Assembly: GCA_030614505.1 (NCBI GenBank)
Contig: JAUWTX010000168.1
Location: 1-5,332 of the forward strand
Reading direction: 5' to 3'
Length of the DNA stretch: 5,332 nt
From: Desulfuromonadales bacterium
GTDB lineage: Bacteria > Desulfobacterota > Desulfuromonadia > Desulfuromonadales > BM103
Shown here: piece after piece, positions 1 to 5,332 of the stretch
Numbering within the stretch: position 1 is the stretch's first letter
Layout: each line of letters starts with the position of its first letter
Made by a program: the position numbers and the translations under genes
Notes under the pieces: generated by a model
What the model was told of the DNA's origin: nothing
The model's input: only the letters and a program-made list of their open reading frames with translations
Database searches by the model: none

Positions 1-1683
1 ACCAGTCAACAAAAAGCTTTGCGAGAGTTGATCGTGCCGTTGTTGCGACCGAATATCTCGTTTAACCAGAACGAAACTGAGGCGCGCAGGCAGGCTGCCA
101 GGGAAGAAGTCAAGCCGATCCTCGTGCAGATCAAGAAAGGTGAGATGATCGTCCGCGAGGGTGATCGCATTACACCAGACCAGATTAAACGGCTTGGGGG
201 CTTAAGTGAAGACAGCGGCACGGTTTCCTTCTGGCGCAATACCTCGGGAATACTGCTCAGTTGTTTTCTGCTCGTCTATTTTGGTCACACTTTTGCCCGC
301 CGCAACATTCGTAAGTATCGTCCCGACAACCGCGATCTTATTTTCCTTGCGTCAATCTTTGTTGCCCACATCCTGATACTGAAGATCTCCATTTTTATAT
401 CGGCGGCCTTGGGGAGTGCCTTCCCTTATGTGGAGCAGAACGCATACTACTATTTTTTCCCCTTTGCCGTTGGCACCCTGCTGGTGCGTATCGTTCTGAA
501 TTCCGAGGTTTCCCTGATCTTCGCGATCCTTACGGCAATTGTGACGGGCACCCTTTTCGGCAACAGTTTTGCCATCATGGTTTTTGCCTTTTTGACAAGC
601 CTTTCGGGAGCCCATTGGGTTCGTCATGTTACGGAACGCTCCTCTCTTTTCCGTGCCGGGCTGCGCCTCGGTATGTTTAATTTTGTGCTGATTTTTGCAC
701 TGCATTTAATGACCAGCAGGCCCTTCGATCTTCAATTGATTTATAAACTTGGTTTTGGTTTTGCTGGAGGTCTGGCTGCGGCTGTTGTGGTAACCGGGAT
801 CGTTCCTCTGGTAGAGTCGATTTTACGTTATAAGACCAATAAAAAGTTTCTTGAGCTTTGCAACATGAACAACCCCATAATACCTTACCAGATGGTGCAG
901 GCTCCGGGGACTTATCATCATTCAATCATTGTTGGTAACCTGGCCGAGGCGGCGGCGGAAAATATCGGTGTCAATCCCCTGATGGTGAGGGTTGCTGCCT
1001 ATTACCACGATATCGGAAAAATCAGGAAACCGCTTTATTTTATTGAGAATATAGGTGGGCAAGAGAACCGACACGACAAACTGGCTCCATCGATGAGTTC
1101 CTTGATTATCATGGCGCACGTGAAAGACGGCACTGAAATGGCTCGTGAGAACCGTCTTGGTCAGGCGCTTACAGATATTATCCGCCAACATCACGGTCCC
1201 GGTTTGATGAAGTTTTTCTATGATCGGGCAAAAAGTAAGGCTGATCCTGGAGTGGAGCAGATAGATGAGCGAGATTACCGTTATCCCGGGCCTAAGCCGC
1301 AGACACGCGAAGCGGCGCTGATACTTCTGGCTGATGCTATTGAAGCTGCCAGCAGGACCTTGGCAGATCCTACTCCGGCCCGTATCCAGGGAATGGTGCA
1401 GAAAATCATTAATAATATCTTTATAGACGGTCAGCTTGATGAATGTGAGTTGACCCTCAAAGACATTCATAACATCGCTAAAAGTTTCAATATCGTGCTG
1501 GGTGGCATTTTCCACTATCGAGTCGATTACCCGGAGCCGGTCAGTAAGGAGCGAGCCTCGGAAAAGGGGCCCAGGAGTTTAAATGAAGATCGCGATCGAA
1601 AATCGTCAGACCCGGCAGAAGATCAGGAAAATCCCCCTGCGAAAGGTAGCACGGAAGATCTTAAGCGTCTTGGGATGTCCTGA
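1..1683 (+). CDS. pgpH: 7TM-HD family cyclic-dinucleotide phosphodiesterase, PgpH-like (5' partial)
   Basis: Inner-membrane protein with a cytoplasmic HD phosphohydrolase domain; characterised PgpH homologues hydrolyse c-di-AMP to pApA. The frame is open from base 1, so the gene begins upstream; the TTG at 19 is internal. Of 560 visible residues, about 1-80 are the end of the extracytoplasmic 7TMR-HDED domain (GEMIVREGDRIT). Residues 80-274 form a block of about seven hydrophobic helices. The HD domain runs from about 295 to 515, with expected metal ligands His307 (in YHHS), His336-Asp337 (in YYHDIGK), His373 (in AHVKDG), His397/His398 (in QHHG) and Asp445 (in LLADAIEAASR). The typical family end, HYRVDYPEP, is followed by a polar, probably disordered tail; the last 33 residues overlap ybeY in another frame. 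Family assignment is firm. The exact substrate is inferred from the family. Confidence 0.93.
   Translation, partial: TSQQKALRELIVPLLRPNISFNQNETEARRQAAREEVKPILVQIKKGEMIVREGDRITPDQIKRLGGLSEDSGTVSFWRNTSGILLSCFLLVYFGHTFARRNIRKYRPDNRDLIFLASIFVAHILILKISIFISAALGSAFPYVEQNAYYYFFPFAVGTLLVRIVLNSEVSLIFAILTAIVTGTLFGNSFAIMVFAFLTSLSGAHWVRHVTERSSLFRAGLRLGMFNFVLIFALHLMTSRPFDLQLIYKLGFGFAGGLAAAVVVTGIVPLVESILRYKTNKKFLELCNMNNPIIPYQMVQAPGTYHHSIIVGNLAEAAAENIGVNPLMVRVAAYYHDIGKIRKPLYFIENIGGQENRHDKLAPSMSSLIIMAHVKDGTEMARENRLGQALTDIIRQHHGPGLMKFFYDRAKSKADPGVEQIDERDYRYPGPKPQTREAALILLADAIEAASRTLADPTPARIQGMVQKIINNIFIDGQLDECELTLKDIHNIAKSFNIVLGGIFHYRVDYPEPVSKERASEKGPRSLNEDRDRKSSDPAEDQENPPAKGSTEDLKRLGMS
1573..1577 (+). promoter_or_regulatory. 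Ribosome binding site of ybeY, inside the pgpH coding region
   Basis: A clear AGGAG Shine-Dalgarno sequence lies 5 nt before the ATG at 1583. It supports this start although the start lies about 100 nt inside the pgpH reading frame. Confidence 0.75.
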
Positions 1684-2038
1684 TGCCCAGTTGTCGATTC
1701 TGATCGTGGACGATGTCATGATCCAGGAAGTCAATCGCGACTATCTCGGCAAGGATCGCCCGACTAATGTCATCTCTTGTGCCATGCAGGAAGGTGAGGG
1801 TGGCGGTGTTCAACCGGACCTGCTTGGTGATGTAGTCATCTCCGCTGAGACGGCAGCACGCGATGCCTGTGAGGCGCAGGCTACCTTCGAGAGTGAACTC
1901 TATTTCCTCCTTTTGCATGGCATTCTTCATCTGGTCGGTTATGACCACGAACGTGGTACGAAAGCAGAGGCAAAACGCATGGAGGCCAGGGAACGAGAAG
2001 TGTTCTCGCTGATTCGTGAGGAGTTCCTGAACGAATGA
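1583..2038 (+). CDS. ybeY: Endoribonuclease YbeY (rRNA maturation factor)
   Basis: Zinc-dependent endoribonuclease of the UPF0054 family, needed in other bacteria for 16S rRNA 3'-end processing and 70S ribosome quality control; cytoplasmic. The 151-residue length is normal for the family. The zinc motif HGILHLVGYDH gives ligands His112, His116 and His122. The family block NRDYLGKDRPTNV (residues 51-63) and LLGDVVIS (80-87) are present. The ATG start is preferred because AGGAG sits 5 nt upstream and because the N-terminal stretch MKIAIENRQ and LGCPDAQLSILIVDD match the family; the next usable in-frame start (GTG, residue 42) would remove the first beta strand. The gene overlaps pgpH by 101 nt and its stop overlaps the next start as ATGA, so translational coupling at both ends is likely. 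Cys66 occupies a position that is usually Phe in the TNVLSF motif. Confidence 0.95.
   Translation: MKIAIENRQTRQKIRKIPLRKVARKILSVLGCPDAQLSILIVDDVMIQEVNRDYLGKDRPTNVISCAMQEGEGGGVQPDLLGDVVISAETAARDACEAQATFESELYFLLLHGILHLVGYDHERGTKAEAKRMEAREREVFSLIREEFLNE
2035..2038 (+). other. ATGA stop-start overlap (ybeY / dgkA-PAP2)
   Basis: The ybeY stop TGA (2036-2038) shares bases with the downstream ATG (2035-2037). This is a classic arrangement for translational coupling, and it fits the somewhat distant Shine-Dalgarno sequence of the downstream gene. Confidence 0.85.
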
Positions 2039-2766
2039 AAGGTGAGCCGTCCAAGAAAGGTGAGCTTGCCAAGCCCAAGGGGTTTATCGGTAGTCTGAAT
2101 TGTGCGATCGAGGGTATCCTCTGGGCGGCTAAAACCCAACGCCACATGCTCTTCCATCTGGTTGTGGCCATTTTGGTCCTGGTCGGAGCTCTGGTCCTGC
2201 GTCTCACTCTGTATGAATTTGCTCTGCTGGCTCTGGCCATTACCCTGGTTTTATTTGCCGAACTTGTGAACACTGCAATCGAAGTGGTCGTTGATCTGGT
2301 GTCTCCTGACTTTCACCCCCTGGCACAACGTGCTAAAGATGTTGCCGCTGGAGCTGTGCTTCTCGCCAGTGTAGGTGCCATGGTCCTTGGCTATCTTGCT
2401 GTATCGAGGTTTTTCTTTGCTGCCGAGGTGGGTGTCGGTCATGATTTTATGAGGACAACTGGCAACATAGCTGTTATTTCAGTTGTCGTTGTTGTCCTCC
2501 TGATAATTTTGGCCAAGGCAAGAGTTGGTCGTGGTACGCCGCTGCACGGTGGCATGCCGAGTGGACATGCCGGAGTCGCTTTTTCGGTTGCGACGTCGGT
2601 TGCGTTTGCTGAGGTTGGCCTGTTAGTCGTTCTGCTGGCGTGGCTTTTGGCGGCTTTGGTGGCGCAAAGCAGGGTTCTGCTCGGTGTACATAATTTTGTT
2701 GAAACTGTTGCCGGTAGTTTGGTTGGCATTGTAACGACGCTGGTCATGCACCTGGCATTTCACTAA
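2035..2766 (+). CDS. DgkA-type lipid kinase fused to PAP2 lipid phosphatase
   Basis: A 243-residue membrane protein with two domains. Residues 15-122 are a DgkA-family kinase (diacylglycerol or undecaprenol kinase): GSLNCAIEGILWAAKTQRH at the N terminus, the active-site helix AELVNTAIEVVVD (Glu76, Asn79, Glu83, Asp87) and KDVAAGAV (101-108). Residues about 139-242 are a PAP2-type phosphatase: Lys161 with GTP at 167-169 for motif 1, PSGH at 175-178 for motif 2, and SRVLLGVHNFVE at 212-223 for motif 3, with His178 and His219 as the catalytic pair. Hydrophobic helices fill both halves. The kinase would phosphorylate a lipid and the phosphatase would remove a phosphate from a lipid, so the protein may recycle undecaprenol or diacylglycerol; the substrate cannot be read from sequence. 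The start ATG overlaps the ybeY stop by 4 nt; GAGGAG at 2018-2023 is a possible but distant (11 nt) ribosome site. A lone DgkA would be about 120 residues. Confidence 0.88.
   Translation: MKGEPSKKGELAKPKGFIGSLNCAIEGILWAAKTQRHMLFHLVVAILVLVGALVLRLTLYEFALLALAITLVLFAELVNTAIEVVVDLVSPDFHPLAQRAKDVAAGAVLLASVGAMVLGYLAVSRFFFAAEVGVGHDFMRTTGNIAVISVVVVVLLIILAKARVGRGTPLHGGMPSGHAGVAFSVATSVAFAEVGLLVVLLAWLLAALVAQSRVLLGVHNFVETVAGSLVGIVTTLVMHLAFH
2451..2499 (+). repeat. Nested inverted repeats at the kinase-phosphatase domain junction
   Basis: GAGGACAAC (2451-2459) is exactly complementary to GTTGTCCTC (2491-2499). The overlapping GACAACTG (2454-2461) is exactly complementary to CAGTTGTC (2480-2487). The two stems share bases, so only one could form at a time. 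The right arms lie in a run of valine codons (GTT/GTC), which favours such matches by chance. No function is known. Confidence 0.4.
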
Positions 2767-2770
2767 ATTA

Positions 2771-2777
2771 AAGGGAG
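2771..2777 (+). promoter_or_regulatory. Ribosome binding site deciding the GTG start of corC
   Basis: AAGGGAG lies 9 nt before the GTG at 2787, within the 20-nt gap after the previous gene. It supports a GTG start; the next in-frame candidates lie much further inside the protein. Confidence 0.75.
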
Positions 2778-2786
2778 TCTGTTCTG

Positions 2787-3620
2787 GTGGAAGACGATAA
2801 TAATCCTCGTCGCAACTCATTGGTTTCAACATTGGGCCGAATTTTTCTGGGACGATCACGTGCCCTGACTGAAAAAGAATTGCAGGATGCGATCAACAGT
2901 TCAGAAGAGGAAGGCATACTCAACGAGTCCGAAGGCGACATGCTGCAGTCGATCTTTGAATTCGGTGATACCATTGTTCGTGAGGTTATGGTGCCGCGGA
3001 CCGATATGGTCTGCTGTCCTGCTGATGCAAGTCTCAGCGATTTTCTCGCATTGATAATACGTTCCGGACATTCCCGGGTTCCTCTTTATCAGGGTTCAAC
3101 AGACCAGATTGTTGGTGTGGTTTACGCGAAAGATCTGCTGCGCAACTGGGGGGCAAAGGATGAAACCCTGACGCTCACCGAGGTAATGCGTACACCATAT
3201 TTCATCCCCGAGACCAAACGTATTGAAACTTTGCTGATGGATTTTCGCACCCGGCGGGTGCATATGGCGATTGCTGTTGATGAGTATGGTGGCACTTCCG
3301 GCCTGATTACAATTGAAGATCTGCTTCAAGAGATTGTCGGTGATATCCAGGATGAATACGATCTTGAAGTTCCCTTGATCCAGCCCCAGGAGGACGGCAC
3401 TCTCCTGGTAGATGCCAGGGTGAATGTTGAGGAGCTGGAAGAGTATTACGATATCGTGATCCCGCGGGAGAAGTTTGATACGGTCGGCGGGTACCTTTTC
3501 CACTTGTTGGGCAATGTGCCGAAAGTTGGCGAGAAAGTAACCGACAACGGCCTGACCCTGATGGTTGAAGAGTCGGATGAACGTAAAATCAGCAAGGTTC
3601 GCATCTGGCGTGATACCTAG
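2787..3620 (+). CDS. corC: CorC/YbeX-type CBS-domain protein (HlyC/CorC family)
   Basis: A soluble 277-residue protein of the short CorC/YbeX type, lacking the membrane DUF21 (CNNM) domain of longer relatives. After a polar N-terminal region (1-60) with EEGILNESEGDMLQSIFEF, which precedes the CBS pair in this family, come MVPRTDMV (68-75) opening CBS domain 1 (about 67-120), then MRTPYFIPETK opening CBS domain 2 (about 131-188), which includes AIAVDEYGGTSGLITIEDL. Residues 200-277 are the CorC_HlyC C-terminal domain, with DTVGGYLFHLLG. CBS pairs bind adenine nucleotides. The E. coli homologue has been linked to Mg/Co efflux and, as YbeX, to ribosome-related functions; which applies here is not visible. 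The start is GTG with a good Shine-Dalgarno sequence. It sits directly before lnt, as ybeX does in E. coli. Confidence 0.92.
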   Translation: MEDDNNPRRNSLVSTLGRIFLGRSRALTEKELQDAINSSEEEGILNESEGDMLQSIFEFGDTIVREVMVPRTDMVCCPADASLSDFLALIIRSGHSRVPLYQGSTDQIVGVVYAKDLLRNWGAKDETLTLTEVMRTPYFIPETKRIETLLMDFRTRRVHMAIAVDEYGGTSGLITIEDLLQEIVGDIQDEYDLEVPLIQPQEDGTLLVDARVNVEELEEYYDIVIPREKFDTVGGYLFHLLGNVPKVGEKVTDNGLTLMVEESDERKISKVRIWRDT

Positions 3621-3621
3621 T

Positions 3622-5196
3622 ATGTGCCGCTTTCTGCCTGACAAAGTGACCTGTGCCAGCGCCTTGTCGGGCCTTCTTCTGGCCTGTTCCTTTCCGCTTC
3701 CTGACTACACCGTCCTTGCCTGGTTTGGTCTCATCCCCCTGATTCTGGTGATGCAGAGCCGACCCTTCAAGAGCGGTTTTGTCGCTGGTATGGTCTTCTT
3801 CGCCGTGACTCTGTACTGGCTCAACATTGTCATGACTACCTATGGTCATCTGCCCTTGGCCGTCTCTTTCCTGCTCTATCTGCTGCTTGTAGGATACCTG
3901 GCCCTGTTCTGGGGGACCGCGACCTGGGCTGTTTGCCGCCTTAAGGAATTCAGGAACTATCCATACGCATTAACATTCCCGGTCCGTTGGGTTGCTCTGG
4001 AGTTCCTACGTGAATTCCTGTTAACTGGTTTTCCGTGGGCAACGCTTGGTTATTCTCAGCATGCCTGGCTGGCAATAGTCCAGTCGGCCGATCTTTTCGG
4101 TGTTTACGGCTTGAGCTATCTCCTTGTTTTGTGTAATGCCGTCCTTGGCGAAAGTGTTCTGGCGTTGCAGAGTAAACTTTCGCTGCGAATTCCTGTCAAA
4201 GCTTTGGTTGCCACTGCTCTTTTACTTCTATGCAATTACGGTTATGGGCAATGGTGTCTGCAGCAAGATTTAGACACCAGGCCTGAGTCGCTACAGACGG
4301 CAGTTGTTCAGGGTAATATTCCGCAGGATCTCAAATGGCGGCCTGACAATCAGTTGAATACGGTAAAAACCTATCGAGATCTTTCTTTGCGGGCTGAGCG
4401 AGATGGAGCGAGTGATCTGATTATCTGGCCTGAAGCAGCCATGCCGTTTTATTTCCAGGATGGCGGTCAGTTGGCTGGGTCTGTTGCAGGATTGACCCTG
4501 GAAACGGGGGCCTCACTCCTGTTCGGCAGCCCTGCATATTACAGAAGCCCCGGGGTGAGCAAAGATACAGGGGCGGATAAAAACACTGGGGCGGATAAAA
4601 ACACTGGGGCGCTGCGTTATCTGAACAGTGCCTTTCTCCTTTCACCGACAGCACAAGTGCTTGGTCGCAGCGACAAGATTCATCTTGTTCCCTTCGGTGA
4701 ATATGTGCCACTTGGTGGTTATCTCCCCTTTGTCAATAAACTGGTTGCCGGTATTGGGGACTATTCCCCCGGGGAGATCAACCCTCTGCCGATCCAGGGA
4801 CATCGACTGGGAGTTCTGGTTTGTTACGAGGTGATTTTCCCTGGGCTGGCTCGCGAGTATGTACGCCAGGGCAGCGACCTCCTTGTGAACATCACCAACG
4901 ACGCCTGGTTCGGTAAATCGTCCGCACCCTGGCAACACCTGGCGATGGCACGTTTTCGTGCAATTGAAAACCGTGTCTGGCTGGCACGTGCAGCAAACGC
5001 CGGAATTTCGGCTTTTGTCGCGCCGTCCGGAAGGATTGTCGAGCAAACAGGTCTTTTCGAAACAGCATTCCTTGCCGGAGAGGTTGGGTTGGGTGCCCGG
5101 CCCGGGCTTTATTCGCATATGGGTGATCTGGTTCCGGGGGCTTTCCTGTTGATCAGCTTGCTCTGGTTGCTGCAGACGCGACGCCGTTATTTGTGA
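3622..5196 (+). CDS. lnt: Apolipoprotein N-acyltransferase
   Basis: Integral inner-membrane enzyme that adds the third acyl chain to the N-terminal cysteine of lipoproteins, the last step of lipoprotein maturation. From the ATG at 3622 it has 524 residues, close to the usual 510-520. About seven hydrophobic segments occupy residues 9-210 and another closes the protein (about 504-518). Between them is a nitrilase-fold domain (about 224-495) with catalytic triad Glu271 (in IIWPEAAMP), Lys352 (in DKIHLVPFGEY) and Cys401 (in GVLVCYEVIFP); NITNDAWFG and HLAMARFRAIENR are also typical. The start is uncertain: the frame is open upstream to TTG 3565, with ATG 3577 and GTG 3610 also in frame, all overlapping corC. 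ATG 3622, one base after the corC stop, best fits the family N terminus (LSGLLLACSFPLPD), but its Shine-Dalgarno sequence is poor, so coupled translation from corC is likely. Residues 313-330 are an unusual tandem repeat insertion. Confidence 0.95.
   Translation: MCRFLPDKVTCASALSGLLLACSFPLPDYTVLAWFGLIPLILVMQSRPFKSGFVAGMVFFAVTLYWLNIVMTTYGHLPLAVSFLLYLLLVGYLALFWGTATWAVCRLKEFRNYPYALTFPVRWVALEFLREFLLTGFPWATLGYSQHAWLAIVQSADLFGVYGLSYLLVLCNAVLGESVLALQSKLSLRIPVKALVATALLLLCNYGYGQWCLQQDLDTRPESLQTAVVQGNIPQDLKWRPDNQLNTVKTYRDLSLRAERDGASDLIIWPEAAMPFYFQDGGQLAGSVAGLTLETGASLLFGSPAYYRSPGVSKDTGADKNTGADKNTGALRYLNSAFLLSPTAQVLGRSDKIHLVPFGEYVPLGGYLPFVNKLVAGIGDYSPGEINPLPIQGHRLGVLVCYEVIFPGLAREYVRQGSDLLVNITNDAWFGKSSAPWQHLAMARFRAIENRVWLARAANAGISAFVAPSGRIVEQTGLFETAFLAGEVGLGARPGLYSHMGDLVPGAFLLISLLWLLQTRRRYL
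4558..4611 (+). repeat. In-frame tandem repeat, 18 nt x 3, inside lnt
   Basis: Two exactly identical 18-nt units (4576-4593 and 4594-4611, GATAAAAACACTGGGGCG) follow one diverged unit (4558-4575). They encode SKDTGA-DKNTGA-DKNTGA, lying between GSPAYYRSPG and LRYLNSAFLLSP in the nitrilase domain. The unit is a multiple of three, so copy changes keep the frame. The identity of the last two units suggests recent duplication by slippage. Confidence 0.9.
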
Positions 5197-5232
5197 TGAT
5201 GTCAGGAAAATTCCATAAGTCATGAAGTTTGC

Positions 5233-5261
5233 TTGTTCCGTTTGCGGTCTGAGGTTATAAT
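5233..5261 (+). promoter_or_regulatory. Putative sigma70 promoter for a downstream gene
   Basis: A perfect -10 box TATAAT (5256-5261) is preceded at the optimal 17-bp spacing by TTGTTC (5233-5238), which matches the TTG of the -35 consensus. Transcription would start near 5268, after lnt and towards the window end. This is the only non-coding gap of useful size in the window, which makes a real promoter plausible. Confidence 0.5.
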
Positions 5262-5284
5262 CCGCTGTTCGATTATTGATTCTA

Positions 5285-5314
5285 GCAGCCTGTCGGACTA
5301 TCAGATCTGGCTGC
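5285..5314. repeat. Short inverted repeat GCAGCC...GGCTGC
   Basis: GCAGCC (5285-5290) and GGCTGC (5309-5314) are complementary, with an 18-nt loop that includes the palindrome CAGATCTG (5302-5309), which overlaps the right arm by one base. It would lie in the 5' leader made from the putative promoter. It could be an RNA hairpin, the edge of a dispersed or mobile repeat cut by the window end, or chance. Confidence 0.35.
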
Positions 5315-5332
5315 AAATTCGTTCGTTTGGCC

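Larger units (their letters stand above)
5197..5332. other. Non-coding stretch after lnt (runs to window end)
   Basis: No credible gene start is seen in these 136 bases and no clear rho-independent terminator (no GC-rich stem followed by a T run). The stretch contains a promoter-like element and an inverted repeat, described separately. It probably leads to a gene beyond the window. Confidence 0.6.

Noticed and set aside
19..21. TTG as the true start of the first gene
   Set aside because: The frame is open to base 1 and the visible protein begins in the middle of the 7TMR-HDED domain, so the gene is cut by the window edge.
922..1515. Minus-strand open frame (197 codons) opposite the PgpH HD domain
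   Set aside because: It is a shadow of the conserved HD domain on the other strand, with no recognisable motifs.
1588..1597. Palindrome GATCGCGATC at the start of ybeY
   Set aside because: It lies inside dual-coding sequence, occurs once, and has no partner sites that would suggest an operator or a HIP1-like repeat family.
3096..3644. Minus-strand open frame (182 codons) opposite corC
   Set aside because: It is antisense to conserved CBS and CorC_HlyC sequence and shows no family motif of its own.
4642..5316. Long minus-strand open frame (224 codons) opposite lnt
   Set aside because: It lies opposite clear lnt coding sequence with the catalytic Cys region, and its protein has no recognisable family features.
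5276..5332. Open frame from TTG 5276 to the window end
   Set aside because: It has no Shine-Dalgarno sequence and no recognisable protein, and it runs straight through the inverted repeat; too short to support.

Overview
The window holds five co-directional genes on the + strand, packed as one operon, and it looks like a conserved chromosomal housekeeping locus. Protein style and gene order suggest a Gram-negative bacterium of the Desulfuromonadia (the Geobacter/Desulfuromonas/Pelobacter group, Desulfobacterota). The presence of Lnt fits an outer-membrane bacterium, and PgpH and a DgkA-PAP2 fusion in the same operon fit that group. This assignment is inferred from remembered family features and was not searched.

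Layout: (1) positions 1-1683, the 3' part of a PgpH-type 7TM-HD membrane phosphodiesterase whose start lies upstream of the window; (2) 1583-2038, ybeY, a zinc endoribonuclease acting on rRNA, which overlaps the pgpH 3' end by 101 nt; (3) 2035-2766, a fusion of a DgkA-type lipid kinase and a PAP2 lipid phosphatase, joined to ybeY by an ATGA overlap; (4) 2787-3620, a CorC/YbeX-type protein with two CBS domains; (5) about 3622-5196, lnt, apolipoprotein N-acyltransferase, with an in-frame 18-nt tandem repeat in its catalytic domain; (6) 5197-5332, a non-coding stretch with a good sigma70-like promoter and a small inverted repeat, leading to a gene beyond the window.

The genes link RNA metabolism (YbeY), nucleotide second-messenger turnover (PgpH, probably c-di-AMP) and envelope lipid work (lipid kinase/phosphatase, lipoprotein acylation, CorC). 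The order combines two known neighbourhoods: the Firmicute phoH-pgpH-ybeY-dgkA cluster and the proteobacterial ybeZ-ybeY-ybeX-lnt cluster. By analogy phoH (ybeZ) should lie just upstream.

I found no wholly new system, RNA gene, CRISPR array or intact mobile element. The points most worth a second look are the long coding overlap between pgpH and ybeY, the fusion of a kinase with a phosphatase, and the tandem repeat inside lnt.
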